From assembly GCF_002368095.1 (NCBI RefSeq), contig NZ_AP018227.1, forward strand, positions 1,594,476 through 1,658,475: a DNA stretch of 64,000 nucleotides. The letters run 5' to 3'. The position numbers and the translations under genes were made by a program. The stretch comes from Calothrix parasitica NIES-267 (GTDB lineage Bacteria; Cyanobacteriota; Cyanobacteriia; Cyanobacteriales; Nostocaceae). This document shows, one piece after another, positions 26,415 through 37,490 of this stretch (the stretch's first letter is position 1; each line of letters begins with the position of its first letter). The notes below the pieces were generated by a model, which was not told the DNA's origin, ran no database searches, and saw nothing but the letters and a program-made list of their open reading frames with translations.

Positions 26415-27606
26415 AATTGCTACTCGCTATTTTACACGTAAGTATTATTCCCAAAATTTACCGGAAACGAACATAGTTAGTAACCAGTTCGTTATCATTT
26501 TTTTGTAATTTGCTATACGGAACTAATTTCATTTTGACGCTATACACTCTCAAAAAATATAAAGATATGTTAAGAATGTCATGTTTTTATGACATAGCTT
26601 TCTTCTCTGTTAAGCATCAAGATGAGAGTAGCAAATGTAACACTTCAAAAAAATGTATCCTAACATGTTTAAACAAAGCACCCTAAGAGTGCTGCTAAGC
26701 AGGTGAAATCAATGTATTTAGCAGGATTCCAAGTTTTGTAAATAGATTTGCTGCTTGAATAACTTATCTATAGCAATCTTTGAGTTTGGATGCATCTGTC
26801 CCTAGGGGAACTAAGCAAACAATATTGAAATAATAGCAATGTATAATCTGTGGCTTTATATAAAAAATAAACTACAACGAAAAAGCTATGGATTCACTTA
26901 TTGTTAACAATTTCTTAAACAGATAAATAACTGCTTAGTTAAGTAAAGCACTACCTATGAACAAAAATCCCTCGGATAGATAGCTGTAACAAACGGCGGA
27001 TAGTCATAAGTTGTGTCGAACACCATAAGATTCATTAATCATCAATTTCAGCTATCTTATGTCTTTGCGTAAACTGTGAATTGTATCAGTTTTTTTGTAT
27101 CATATATGACTTTATTGCTATTTATGAACTCCCATTAATTTACGTAAATTATTGGAGCAAGTATTGTTAAGTTTGGTAAACACAGAAAAATTCTTGAGAA
27201 TAAGGCTATGGAAGAATGTATGATGTAAGGTTTATTAGAATAATCTCTTAAAATGGTATAAACGTGGAATATCACAATCTAATTTACCTATAGGGGTGAT
27301 ATTTAATCAACGCAGGGAGCAGCGGTTAAGGAAGAGTAAATAGGTGAGAACAGGTAATTAAAGAAGTAGTAAAGCCAAATAATTTTATCAGTATTAAACC
27401 CATAAGGGCATTTGCATCTTCTAGTATTGAGTGGAAAATATCAGCGCGATACGAAAAACTGCAATCAAATCATAAATTTTCCCCTATCCCTATTTCTTAA
27501 TCCCCATATAAACAAACAGACGCAACTGTGATTGCGTCTGTTTCAGTATTTGGCTAAGCTTTGATTAAGAGCAAGTAATCTTTACTATTCCTACTTAATT
27601 TATTTT
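26415..27606. other. 1.2-kb intergenic region without recognisable gene
   Basis: Between the divergently placed 5' end of the DUF4327 gene and the 3' end of rbfA. It holds short inverted repeats (AGCAC..GTGCT near 26689-26705; TCCCTAGGGGA near 26809) and the terminator at 27514. The length and conserved-looking short hairpins leave room for a small RNA, but I could match none of tmRNA, RNase P RNA or SRP RNA. Confidence 0.5.
27514..27543. terminator. Bidirectional terminator after rbfA
   Basis: AAACAGACGCAA and TTGCGTCTGTTT form a perfect 12-bp stem with a 6-base loop. On the minus strand TTTGTTTATAT follows. It sits 64 bases past the rbfA stop. Confidence 0.85.
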
Positions 27607-27999
27607 CTAATCAATATCTTCTGCTCGTTCCTCAAATTCTGGCTTTTGTTGGTCTTTAATTTGATTTAAAAGAGATAATACTTTGTTACCTCTTTCAATC
27701 GAACGGTCTTCTAGGAAGATAACTTCTGGGGTACGACGTAAACGAACCCTTGAACCAAGTTCGCTACGGACGTAACCAGTTGCCGATTTTAAACCAGCCA
27801 TTGTTTCTTCTCTGGCTTCATCAGTACCATAAATTGAAACGTAGATTTTGGCGTGTTGTAAATCCCCAGAAACATCTACATCAGTAACGCTAACCATTCC
27901 CGTGCCCACTCGGTCATCTTTAATTCCGTTGAGCAACATTTGGCTAACTTCCCGTCTAATTAATTCAGCAACGCGGGAAACGCGGCGATTAGTAGCCAT
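27607..27999 (-). CDS. rbfA: 30S ribosome-binding factor A
   Basis: 130 residues, the full family length. It has the KH-type fold motifs [15 protein letters not shown] near the start, [23 protein letters not shown], and [37 protein letters not shown]. RbfA assists late 16S rRNA 5'-end processing and 30S maturation, and is important in the cold. It is preceded on the same strand by the ycf33-like gene, a neighbour pair known in cyanobacteria. Confidence 0.95.
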   Translation of the reverse strand: MATNRRVSRVAELIRREVSQMLLNGIKDDRVGTGMVSVTDVDVSGDLQHAKIYVSIYGTDEAREETMAGLKSATGYVRSELGSRVRLRRTPEVIFLEDRSIERGNKVLSLLNQIKDQQKPEFEERAEDID

Positions 28000-28392
28000 A
28001 AAAATAGCCTCCTAACAGAGGTTTTACTATAGAAATGATGGTTTTTTTTAAGTGTAGGTTCAAATTCCCTCACTACAATCTGCTTATCTTAGGACAACCT
28101 TACATCTGCTTTAATTATTTTGCTTTAATTATTAAGCCATAAGACACAACAACAGAAACAATGACTTTAATAATTCCTTGGTAGAACTTCAACCTTTTCC
28201 GATTATGGAATGCAGTTAGATAAATGCTCTACCCAATTTTAATAGTTAAAAAACATTATCCTCACTTCCTCTAATGTTGTGTTGACTCGAATTTGTCAAT
28301 TGCTAATAGCAATTCCCGACCGTACTTCTCAATAAATATCTATTTACAGATACTTATAGCCACTTTTTAAGTTTAACTTCTATAAAAACTAG
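28000..28392. other. Intergenic region between ycf33 and rbfA
   Basis: 393 AT-rich bases on the strand of both genes. There is no terminator hairpin after ycf33 that I can see, so read-through into rbfA is possible; an rbfA promoter probably also lies here. No other gene. Confidence 0.45.
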
Positions 28393-28599
28393 CTAAGTTG
28401 TACTTAAACCAAGCATTGCACGCAGGGTAAAAGAAATAAAAACCAGAATACCCACTAACAGCGCTATAAAAGCAATTGAGGTGATGCGGCGTTTAAATAT
28501 TGGTTGTAACCAGCTAAACGCATTTAAAAATACACCCAATAAGGTAGTTACGAAGTAGCGAACGTAATTAGATACGTTATTCCAAAAACCCTCAAACAT
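28393..28599 (-). CDS. ycf33: Ycf33 / DUF751 family membrane protein
   Basis: 68 residues with two hydrophobic segments (about 17-34 and 39-63) around a basic FKRRITS turn. The start MFEGFWNNVSNYVRYFVTTLLGVFLN and the length match the DUF751/Ycf33 family, found in cyanobacteria and in plastid genomes of algae. Function unknown; a small thylakoid or plasma membrane protein. It lies 393 bases upstream of rbfA on the same strand. Confidence 0.8.
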   Translation of the reverse strand: MFEGFWNNVSNYVRYFVTTLLGVFLNAFSWLQPIFKRRITSIAFIALLVGILVFISFTLRAMLGLSTT

Positions 28600-28765
28600 T
28601 TTTTTTACAGTGTCTTAATAAACTGTAGTTTTTTTTGATGAACTTACTCCAATCTGCATTGTAATCTAAAGGAAGGTAAATATCTCACATAATATAAGAT
28701 TATTAAGATTATATAGTTTATTATTTTTCAATATTCCTTGCACAATAGCGATTTGTTTAAGTTTA

Positions 28766-29605
28766 ATGGTAAATCGAATCTCTAAACAACATTTCCCGCG
28801 TCCGTTCCTGAAGTGGGCTGGGGGAAAAAGCAAATTGATTGCCCAAATTCGCAATTATTTACCGGAGCCACATACCTATACAAAGTATTATGAACCATTT
28901 TTAGGTGGAGGCGCAGTTTTTTTTCATCTCCATCCATATGACGCTATGTTAACTGATGTTAACTCGGAACTAATTGCTACTTATAAATGTGTAAAAAACA
29001 ATTTGACCGATTTAGTTGGCTTGCTCAAAATACACGAAAGCAATCATAGCAAAGAATATTATTATGATATACGTCAAGCATCAGTCAAAACTGATTTAGA
29101 AAAAGCTGCTCGTTTACTCTATTTGAATAAAACCTGCTTTAACGGTCTTTACCGGGTAAATTCTAAAGGTCAATTTAACGTACCTTTAGGCAGATATAAA
29201 AATCCCAAAATTTGCCCCATCGAATTGTTATCATCAGCTTCTGAGACATTACAGTTGGCGCAAATTAAACAAGCAGATTTTGGTGATGTTCTTAATTATG
29301 CGAGCGGTAGCAATGATTTTGTATTCTTCGACCCTCCCTATTATCCCATTAGCAGCACAAGTTACTTTACCGCTTACAGTCGTAATGCTTTTAATAAAGA
29401 TGACCAAATACGTTTGAGAGATACCTGTGAAGAATTAGCAAGTCGGGATGTCAAAATCATGATATGTAATTCTGACTGTGACTTTATCAAAAAACTTTAT
29501 ACAGAAATAAATTTCAAAATAGTTCCTATTAAAGCAGCGCGAGTCATCAACTCGAACATTAAAAATCGCGGCACTATTCACGAATTGTTAATAATGTCTT
29601 ATTAA
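28766..29605 (+). CDS. Dam-like N6-adenine DNA methyltransferase (alpha type)
   Basis: 279 residues. The order is typical of Dam/D12-class enzymes: SAM-binding FLKWAGGKSKLIAQI (about 13-27), FLGGGAVFFHL, DVNSELIATYKCVK, and the catalytic DPPYY at 189-193 followed by FTAYSRNAFNKDDQIRL. The likely target is GATC, as for solitary Dam-like enzymes in cyanobacteria (DmtA group); this is from family similarity. There is no restriction endonuclease next door, so it appears to be an orphan, perhaps acting in repair or gene control. It is transcribed divergently from ycf33. Confidence 0.93.
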   Translation: MVNRISKQHFPRPFLKWAGGKSKLIAQIRNYLPEPHTYTKYYEPFLGGGAVFFHLHPYDAMLTDVNSELIATYKCVKNNLTDLVGLLKIHESNHSKEYYYDIRQASVKTDLEKAARLLYLNKTCFNGLYRVNSKGQFNVPLGRYKNPKICPIELLSSASETLQLAQIKQADFGDVLNYASGSNDFVFFDPPYYPISSTSYFTAYSRNAFNKDDQIRLRDTCEELASRDVKIMICNSDCDFIKKLYTEINFKIVPIKAARVINSNIKNRGTIHELLIMSY

Positions 29606-29897
29606 ATTAATTTAGGTAAAGCATTGTAAACAAAAGTTAATTGTTACTTTCTCCGTACAAAGCAATGCTAAAACCTGGTCGTAAAGTATTCCAGTGTTTA
29701 ATTTACGAAGACTTTCTGCTTCAATAATCAATCTTATTTTAATGCAGCTTTTTTAACTGTTCCATATTTTCTCTTTTTCTCATTACTTATCCGCTGTAGA
29801 CAAATTACAATCAATATTTGGACGAGCAATTAAGCTTCGTTTGTCTGGTATTTAACACTATTAAAAAAAATAACTGCTATTTATTGAAGGAGTTTCA

Positions 29898-31364
29898 ATG
29901 GATTCACAGCAATTACAGGTATTTGAGCAATTTGCTAGCAATGTAGATTTTGCTTTTTGGGTTTGTTCTCCCGATGTAACCCACTATTACTATATGAGTC
30001 CTGGATATGAAAAAATTTGGGGTCGGACTGTTGCTTCACTTATAGAAAATCCTCACTCATTTTTAGAGGCTGTTCATCCTAACGATGTCGAGCGTGTTAT
30101 CCAAGCAGCAATAGGAAAAGAACCTTGGAATATGGATGAAGAATACCGCATAATTCGTCCAGACGGTACGGAACGTTGGGTACGCGATCGCACTTTTCCA
30201 ATTTACGACGAGCAAGGTAACGTTCACCGTATGACAGGAATTGCTGAAGATATTACAAAGCGCAAACAAGAACTAAAAGATTTGCACCAAAGCTTAGAGC
30301 AGTTTAAGCAGTTCGCAGAAAATGTTGATATAGTATTTTGGGTATGCGATGTGGATGTAACAGAATTTCTCTACATCAGCCCCACCTATGAAAAAATTTG
30401 GGGTAGGAGTTGCGCTTCACTTTATGATAATCCTCGTTCTTTCTTAGATACGGTACATCCTGAAGACCTTCCTAGCAAAATAACTGCAATTCAAAACAAT
30501 CCAACATCAATGGATGAGGAATATCGCATCACCCAGCCTAACGGTACGTTACGTTGGATACGCGACCGCACTTTTCCGGTAGTAGATGAAAACGGAAAAG
30601 TTTTTCGTATGGTAGGTGTTGCTGAGGATATAACTTATCGCAAGCAAGCTGAGGAGGAAACATACAAAGCATTGCAAAGAGAGCGAGAACATAGCGATGC
30701 AAAATCTGAATTTATTGCGACTATATCGCACGAGATTCGTACCCCGCTATCAGTAATTCAGTCCTCTGCTGATATTCTGCAATATAATTTTCATAAATTA
30801 ACTGATGAAAAGAAGCAGAAACATTTTAAAAAAATGGATTCAGCAGTTCAACGCATTACGTCTATCGTTCAAGACGTGTTGATGATATCAGAAAAAGATG
30901 CAACTTCTTTGCAATTTCAACCAAGTGAAGTTGATATAGTTCAACTATGCCAAGAAATTATCAATACAATCGTTAATTATAATGTCGAGCGTATTGAATT
31001 TAAAGTCTCGGGAGATGGTAAGACTGTGGGAATGATTGATACTAAACTTATTAATCATATATTAATTAATTTACTTGAAAACGCCCTTAAATATTCACAG
31101 CCAAATACAAAAGTAAAATTTGAATTGGGGTTATTGCCAAGTAAAATAACATTCTGCATCCAAGACGAAGGAATTGGTATCCCCACCGAAAACTTGTCCC
31201 ATATTTTTAACTCATTCTATCGTGGAAATAATGTTGAGACAAAAGTCGGTACGGGGCTGGGACTATCTATAGTTAAGCGGTGTATTGATTTACATCGCGG
31301 TGGAATTGCAGTTAATAGTACCGTTGGAGAAGGAAGCATTTTTACTGTGACCTTACCCAGATAA
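29898..31364 (+). CDS. Soluble histidine kinase with two PAS domains
   Basis: 488 residues. Two PAS_3-type domains with PAC tails at about 8-125 and 133-252 are near-duplicates (FAFWVCSPDVTHYYYMSPGYEKIWGRT versus IVFWVCDVDVTEFLYISPTYEKIWGRS; both end WIRDRTFPV..DE.G...R..G.AEDIT.RK). A dimerisation helix follows with the phosphorylated His 278 in SHEIRTPLS, then the ATPase (NLLENALKYS, DEGIGIP, GTGLGLSIV). No membrane segments, so it senses a cytoplasmic signal. AAGGAG precedes the ATG. No response regulator is adjacent: an orphan kinase. Ligand unknown. Confidence 0.95.
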   Translation: MDSQQLQVFEQFASNVDFAFWVCSPDVTHYYYMSPGYEKIWGRTVASLIENPHSFLEAVHPNDVERVIQAAIGKEPWNMDEEYRIIRPDGTERWVRDRTFPIYDEQGNVHRMTGIAEDITKRKQELKDLHQSLEQFKQFAENVDIVFWVCDVDVTEFLYISPTYEKIWGRSCASLYDNPRSFLDTVHPEDLPSKITAIQNNPTSMDEEYRITQPNGTLRWIRDRTFPVVDENGKVFRMVGVAEDITYRKQAEEETYKALQREREHSDAKSEFIATISHEIRTPLSVIQSSADILQYNFHKLTDEKKQKHFKKMDSAVQRITSIVQDVLMISEKDATSLQFQPSEVDIVQLCQEIINTIVNYNVERIEFKVSGDGKTVGMIDTKLINHILINLLENALKYSQPNTKVKFELGLLPSKITFCIQDEGIGIPTENLSHIFNSFYRGNNVETKVGTGLGLSIVKRCIDLHRGGIAVNSTVGEGSIFTVTLPR

Positions 31365-32135
31365 AGATTACTGATTCTTCGCTATATAAGATTTCTTGGC
31401 GGAGTTTTTTTAGCGAAGCAAAACTCACTTAACTTTCTATTCCCTACTAGCTATTAACCGTTACCGATTATATCTTTCCCGTTTGCATCGGAATTCTGTA
31501 AACTTGCTTTTTCTTCCTCAGCCTTCTCTGTATTCTCTAAAGCTGAAAATTGGCAATAAAGTTAATAAAGTAAAAATCTTGAATCAATTCCCTTTTTTGC
31601 TTCTTTGGCAGGTTCGAGCATACTTGAAGATATTGATATGCTAAGAAGGGTAGTTTCTATAATTTTTATCTAATTTTCTAGAACCTCACCCACTTACTGG
31701 GTTCGCATCTCCTGAATTTTTATCATTTTCTGCAACCTTCACTACTAATTTCGCTTCTTCTATAATTAAACGGGATTAGTTTTGAATTGTCAGTTGCTTG
31801 CAGATGTCTTTCAATTTTAAATTCGTTTCTCATACCGAAATCAAAAATAACTTTTAATCACATAATGCAAATATCTTTATCGTACAAATGAATTTTTGTG
31901 TGTAATACTGAATCTATAAATTATTAATTTACAAACAATGAAAATACTTTAACGAATTAAATTATCTTAGTAGAAGCTCCTGATTCATCCCCTGATAAAC
32001 TAACAACTTATTAAGCTATTTATAGGGGATAGAAATGAGCATTTTCACTGTTTGAATGCAAATAAATCATCTATAGTAACCGTATCCTGTAAGGATTGTA
32101 AAAGCTTGGAAAGGTAGATGTCATTAGCCAAGAAT
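31365..32135. other. Convergent intergenic region between the kinase gene and hetZ
   Basis: 771 AT-rich bases between convergent genes. I find no intact gene; short stretches such as TTCTTCCTCAGCC repeats are low complexity. Transcription terminators for both genes should lie here, but none is a clear hairpin plus T-run. Confidence 0.4.
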
Positions 32136-33392
32136 TTAACCTGCTTGAATTTCAGTATTACCGTTACGGATAGACCATGCCATTTCTAGCAACTTAGTCC
32201 AGCGCTTTTGTAGTTGCTTGGGAGTACACTTAAGTTCTTTGGCAATTGCTTGGTCGTTTTGCTTATCGCTCTTCAACTGCAACATGTGACGTTGTTGTTC
32301 GGAAAGTTGAGCTACAAAAGCATCCCACTGACCCGAGGACATTCCCAATTTTTGTTCCAAACTTGCACCTAACCACTGGTGTACTAATTGCCAGTTATGA
32401 GTACGTGCAAACTTTTCTACATGGTACTTAAAACGCTGTTGTAGATAATCGCGCTGACGACTGGTTAAACCTAGTATCCGGTCGATTTCTGGAGCGCTGA
32501 GGTCTTGTAGTTTCAATGACAAGTAATCTACACAATCAGTTTGACCTTGAGCTTGGAGATAATTAACCAACTCAGCAACAACTCTATCCCGTTCCGCTGC
32601 TTCTGCTAAATCGAAATTGGATTGTGCAACCATTTGCGCTCGCACTTGTTGGACAGCAGAACTACGTTGATAAGCTTCAGCATCTTCGGACTTAGCCGAT
32701 TCTAAAGCCATTTCCATATCAACAGTGGTTTCTTGAGGTAAGCGACGGCTAAAACCTTGAGCGCGAAGGATGATTAGCTGTTGATTCGCGTTACCTGGAA
32801 GAGAAATACGACGTTTGGCATACTGTTCGGTAAATGCCATGTACTCTCCTAATTGCAAGCGAGTCCGGGGAGTATAGTCTTGAGGTAACTCATTTTCCCG
32901 ACGGAAAGCTTTAATAGCTTCGATATAGAATGCTTGGAGAAAATCTTCAATTAAGTTGTAACGCGCATCAAAACCCAACTGACAACCGGGGAGACTGATG
33001 TGACGGTAAACCATAGAACCGAGAGTGCTGTGTAGTTCTACCCTACCGCGTCTGGAACCTAGTTGATAGTAGTGCAAGCACTTTTGCAAGCGATGCCGCG
33101 ATAAACTAAATAACCAAGATTTAACTTGTCCGGATGATTGGATGCGGTAGCTTTTTTCGCAAATACGCTCAACTTCTTTAGCTATGCGGTTTGCGACTAC
33201 TTGAATACTAGCAGGGGTAGCTTTAACCTGGGCAGACAGCTCTTGACATATCTGCTGAACTAATGCATTGTTAGTATCCTGCGATTCTACATTCGCAGTT
33301 TCATTTGCAGTTTCATTGGCTGTTTCATTAGTGGTTTCGTTATTAGCGGCAGATGTGGAAGAAGGTAGATTCGCAATGTTTGTTTTCATCAT
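32136..33392 (-). CDS. hetZ: HetZ-family heterocyst differentiation protein
   Basis: 418 residues. The core VANRIAKEVERICEKSYRIQSSGQVKSW, HRLQKCLHYYQLGSRRGRVELHSTLGSMVYRHI, EDFLQAFYIEAIKAFRREN and the C-terminal helix-turn-helix part (LQDLSAPEIDRILGLTSRQRDYLQQRFKYHVEKFA) match HetZ, a DNA-binding regulator needed early in heterocyst differentiation under HetR. Filamentous cyanobacteria also have HetZ-related paralogues, and I cannot separate hetZ from these here; no hetP or patU neighbour is present. The N-terminus has a short NETA repeat (residues about 17-34). A nested transposon begins 110 bases upstream of the ATG and may have cut the promoter. Confidence 0.75.
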   Translation of the reverse strand: MMKTNIANLPSSTSAANNETTNETANETANETANVESQDTNNALVQQICQELSAQVKATPASIQVVANRIAKEVERICEKSYRIQSSGQVKSWLFSLSRHRLQKCLHYYQLGSRRGRVELHSTLGSMVYRHISLPGCQLGFDARYNLIEDFLQAFYIEAIKAFRRENELPQDYTPRTRLQLGEYMAFTEQYAKRRISLPGNANQQLIILRAQGFSRRLPQETTVDMEMALESAKSEDAEAYQRSSAVQQVRAQMVAQSNFDLAEAAERDRVVAELVNYLQAQGQTDCVDYLSLKLQDLSAPEIDRILGLTSRQRDYLQQRFKYHVEKFARTHNWQLVHQWLGASLEQKLGMSSGQWDAFVAQLSEQQRHMLQLKSDKQNDQAIAKELKCTPKQLQKRWTKLLEMAWSIRNGNTEIQAG

Positions 33393-34019
33393 TTTTTAGG
33401 ATTGGTACTGCACCGTAACTACATGGGTCGGTGGCAGTCTGGGAGGTACTTGTCTTGAAGCTTTATTTATCAAGAGTCGTCATCACCGCTGCTCACATTT
33501 ATCCCACATTCCGCACCCCAACTGTCACAAGTTCATAAGTACTGAAAAGTTAGCCTGTATATAGTACTAAAGAACTATTAGGCAAATGATTCTTTATAGG
33601 TTTAATAAGAAAGATTTGCATTTAGTAGAGTTACTCCCTTCAGACTCTAAAATTAGCCAGTCCGGTATTATTTTTGATTACGTAAAATAATCTTTTACTG
33701 GAAGAAGTAATCTGTTTTCCCAGAAGATTCGGGAACCATTTCAAGACTCGGGGGGAACCCCAAAAACAACAAATCACCACTAATATTATTATCTTTTTTT
33801 CATGCAGGCTATAGATTTGTTCTGTTTTTGGGGTTTACACACACAAAATAATTATTGATAATTAATTTGTTTTTCCGGACAATAAAAATAAACAACATCT
33901 CTATTCACTCATCTCCGAAATAATTTGAATTTACTCAATAGACACGTAAATATACTTAATAATATTTGAATATTTAGGCTTAGTAATGTTCAAAGTATAA
34001 CGGTTGGAATATTTATGAC

Positions 34020-35316
34020 ATGCTCAAACAAAATTCTTGTTATAAAGAATTTTTTGGTAAAAAAATGCAAAAATTTAAACAGATGTTATTCCCATTTGTT
34101 GTCATGTTTAATAAATCAGAAATTGAAATAAAAAATATTGACCATTTAGGTATAGTCGCAGGAATAGTAGATTCTATAGGCTTGGTAGAAATTATTAACG
34201 AGTATTGTGGGGAAGAGCCAGGAGAAAAAATAAATGCAGGGCAAGTAGTGAAAGCAATGATATTAAATGGATTGGGTTTTATAAGCAGTCCTTTATATAT
34301 GTTTCCAGATTTTTTTAAAGATAAGCCATGTGAATACTTAATAGGGGAAGGAGTAAAAGCAGAGTATTTAAATGAACACAAGTTAGGTAGAGTTATGGAT
34401 AAACTATTTCTAAAAGGTTTAACGGAAATATTTTTAGCTATCAGTATAAATGTGAAAAAACAATTTGATATTAGTTCAAAATCATCACATCTTGATTCAA
34501 GTTCACTGCATTTGCATGGTGAATATAATAATAGTTTACCAGATGTTATTCTTAGTATAAATGCAGAGGATGTAATCAAAGTACCACAAGCGATTGAAAT
34601 TACATATGGTTATTCTCGTGACCATAGACCAGATTTAAAACAATTTATTATAGAATTAATATCCTCCGGAGATGGAGATATCCCAATGTTTTTTGAAGCC
34701 GCATCTGGGAATAAATCAGATTCGTCAAATTTCCCAAAAATCTTTTCAAGATACAAAGAAAAATTAAAAGACAATGATGATTTAATGGTTGCAGACGCAG
34801 CTTTATACAACGCAAAAAATATCAGTCTATTATCTGGTATGAAATGGTTGTGCAGAGTACCTCTAACTATAGGAATAGCGAAAGAACTAGTATCAACATT
34901 ACTATCCACTGATTTTACTAATAGTTCTTTACCAGGATATTATTATTGTTCTAGAACAGTAAACTATGGTGGCATTGAGCAACGGTGGTTAGTCATAGAA
35001 AGTTCTGAACGTAAAAAATCTGATATAAAACAATTAGAAAAAAGAATATCTAAGTCAAAAATCAATGCATCAAATAAACTCAAAAAACTACTTAGCTTAA
35101 AATTCGATTCTTACCAAGAGGCGGTTAAATCAGTAGATAGTTTGAATAAACAGTTAAAATATCATCAAATTAATAACGTAGAATATAAAACAAGCAAATC
35201 AAAAAACAAAAAAGACCAAAATACTTTTTATCAAATTAATGCTTCTTTATCTGAGAATATTAATACTATTAAAATAGCTTACAATAGTGCAGGGCGTTTT
35301 GTACTTGCTACAAATG
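34020..35316 (+). pseudogene. IS1634-family transposase, 5' part, split by IS66
   Basis: 432 codons of a DDE transposase beginning with the N-terminal part common in IS1634 proteins (IKNIDHLGIVAGIVDSIGLVEIINEY, INAGQVVKAMILNGLGF). The catalytic region follows: SHLDSSSLHLHGEY, then YSRDHRPDLKQFIIELI, FFEAASGNKSD and MVADAALYNAKNI. The frame runs to TACAAATG, where IS66 entered, and resumes exactly in frame at 37491. The intact protein would have 569 residues. Now translation continues into IS66 sequence and stops at 35372, losing the final catalytic Glu region, so it should be inactive. Confidence 0.92.
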
Positions 35317-35384
35317 GTATCCCCTCAAAATTTCGGGGTATCGGCTGTCTTGAATGTCAACTGCAATCATAAAAAAGCAGCGGC

Positions 35385-35511
35385 GCAACTGGGGAACCGC
35401 TACGCTGATTTGACGGTACCAGGTAGGGGCAGATAGATTTTGCATTGGAACAGAAAATAGCAGTGCCCCCACCTGGCACTCCGCTGTCGCCGCCAAATCT
35501 TCCCCAGTTGC
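35385..35511. repeat. 127-bp fold-back palindrome inside the IS66 element
   Basis: Three matched arm pairs in order: GCAACTGGGGAA/TTCCCCAGTTGC, GATTTGACGG/CCGCCAAATC, and CCAGGTAGGGGCA/TGCCCCCACCTGG, around an AT-rich loop of about 35 bases. It is GC-rich against its surroundings and non-coding, lying between the element end and the transposase stop. Confidence 0.8.
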
Positions 35512-35714
35512 TGGATCTTCGTTCAGGGCAACAAATAAATAAAAATAATCAAAAACCAAGAAATTGATTAATGTCGGAAATTGCAAATAAACAAGGTAAA
35601 TATACTATAAAAACCACTAAAAAAGTTTCAATTGTTTATAAAAACTATGAAAAAATAGCCAAATATAAATAGATGTGGTTAACTCATGTTACGGGTTTTT
35701 TACAATCAAGGGTG

Positions 35715-37404
35715 TTATTGAGCCACCCATGAGCAACCAAAGGGATTAGAAGAAGATTTCTGCCGAATAATTGTCTTCAAAGGTGGAATATTTTCAAATT
35801 GGGAAATGCGGTCGCGAATATACTCAAAAAAGCTGATACCCAACTTACGAGTAGTGTCAACAAGAGACATAAAAATATCCCATGCTTTTGTCCCTTGTTC
35901 TGTCTGGGTAGCGTAACTAATGTTACGCCGCTGCACCATAGTTCTGGCAGCTAACTCCGCAGGGTTGTTGTGTAATGGTAATTCTGGATGCTCTAAGACA
36001 AGAAGCAACTTGTCTACTTTTAAAGCAGTTAATCGTTTTCGCTCATCTAACTGCTCGTAACCAGTTTTTTCAGTAAAAAGTGTCCAAAATTCCAGTTCTA
36101 ATTGATTAGCTTTTTCAGAACTCGGGGAATCTCGGTAAGCTAACAATTTTCGGTAATAATTCCAGAATCTTTCCAGAAAATCATCCAAAAGTTTTTGGTG
36201 GTAAGCCACCAAGGGAGTTAGCTTCTTGTAATGTCGTCCTTCATGTACCCAACAAAGAGCTAAGTCCGAAGTTATTAGCTTGAACTGTGGAGCATCATCA
36301 CACCGCTTTGGTTTTGATTACGGGAGTATTAGATTGCTGATGATAAAAGGCAATTGCTGCCGATTCATATATGCGGGAACGATGCTGTCCCCCTAGTTTA
36401 CACAAATATTTATCAATTAAAAAATTAAACTCAGTTTCGGTAAAAACTTTTTGTTGAGGTAATAATTTGAGTTGATTAATCCACTTGGCTGGTACACTAA
36501 AAGTTTCTAAAAGCTCATATGTTAAGGAGTTAAGAATAAGCTCAAGTTCAGTCGTGTTTTGTAATACTTTCAACACAGTCAAACGGTCTTTGTTTCGGGT
36601 CGTCTGGTAGATTGTATACAAAGGGTTGCAAATTACATTTGTTGTATGGTTCACTCCCCTCACACGCGCACCTGTTTGGTCAAAATGCTGCCAAGGACTA
36701 CTTGCTAAACCCGACTCATATACTTGTTGATACTCTGTAACAAAAACTTCTTGATTTTTTATTAATAAATTCGATAAATATCCTGCACTCATTGAAATCC
36801 CAATATCTTCCAAAAATTCCAGAAGTTTACCTTGGGTCATATTTCCGCCGTAATACAGACTCATTACTAAAGCTTTTATTCCCGGACCAAATTCTCCATC
36901 GTAACCATCTGGTAGAGACGCTAAATAAGTTTTTCCTGTTTGGGGTGAGTAATATTTTTGCTTGCGGAATAACACGTTATCTGTTTTAAGCAGAATGTCT
37001 TGAATTATTACTTCTTCGTAACCTTTAAATTCTGCATCTGCTGGTAATTTTTCTTTCGGGTAAGTAACTATCTCTTCTCGATCTATTTTTACAGTCTCGT
37101 TTTTACTTCTTTTATGATGTTCTGCTGGGGTTTTTCGCTCTTTTTCTGACGAGTGGTCGTTTTTAAACCCTTTCTTCTTATTAGCTTTTATATCTGGTTT
37201 ACCTTCTTCACCCTTAAGACGGTTGTTTTCGTCCCGCAGTTTTTGGTTTTCTTCTCGTAGCTCTTTTATTTCTAATTGTTGCTGCTCTATCAAATTGAGT
37301 AATATTTCTACTGTCCGACGCATTGACTCATCTGCAATCTCTCTGGTGTCGATGGTTTGCAGCAATGAAGATACTAAGTTCTCAGCTTCGGATTTTTGCG
37401 TCAT
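35715..37404 (-). pseudogene. IS66-family transposase (TnpC type), frameshifted
   Basis: Two frames together make a full-length protein. The N-terminal frame (37404-36298) has a coiled-coil leader (LLNLIEQQQLEIKELREENQKLRDENNRLKG), then the zinc-finger-like/DDE region with WQHFDQTGARV as the first Asp. The C-terminal frame (about 36297-35715) carries SDLALCWVHEGRHYKKL, then LPLHNNPAELAARTMVQRRNIS with the catalytic Glu, and TRKLGISFFEYIRDRI. They join through a +1 shift near GCGGTGTGATGATGC at 36291-36305, immediately before DDAPQF. It is a simple frameshift or, less likely, programmed. The conserved Asp of the DDAPQF core lies at the break. Confidence 0.88.
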
Positions 37405-37490
37405 GCCTCATATTTTATAACGCGGTGTGTACCAATTTACATTCTGATTTTTTATTTCTACCCCGATTTACCGAGCGGATACTACAAATG

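Larger units (their letters stand above)
35317..37482 (-). mobile_element. IS66-family element (single-transposase type), 2166 bp
   Basis: Imperfect terminal repeats start GTATCC.CTC.....ATTTCGGGGTA-like at both ends (left GTATCCCCTCAAAATTTCGG; right complement GTATCCGCTCGGTAAATCGG). It is flanked by an exact 8-bp duplication TACAAATG (35309-35316 and 37483-37490), the size typical of IS66. Only a TnpC-like transposase is present, without TnpA or TnpB, as in the ISBst12 subgroup. Confidence 0.92.

Noticed and set aside
26415..27606. Stable RNA gene (tmRNA, RNase P, SRP or 6S RNA) in the long gap
   Set aside because: None of the conserved core sequences for these RNAs could be matched by reading either strand.
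28766..29605. Restriction-modification system around the Dam-like methylase
   Set aside because: No endonuclease gene is adjacent; neighbours are ycf33 and a histidine kinase.
36212..36305. Programmed frameshift in the IS66 transposase
   Set aside because: No slippery heptamer or downstream pseudoknot is evident, and IS66 TnpC is normally one frame; a mutation is simpler.
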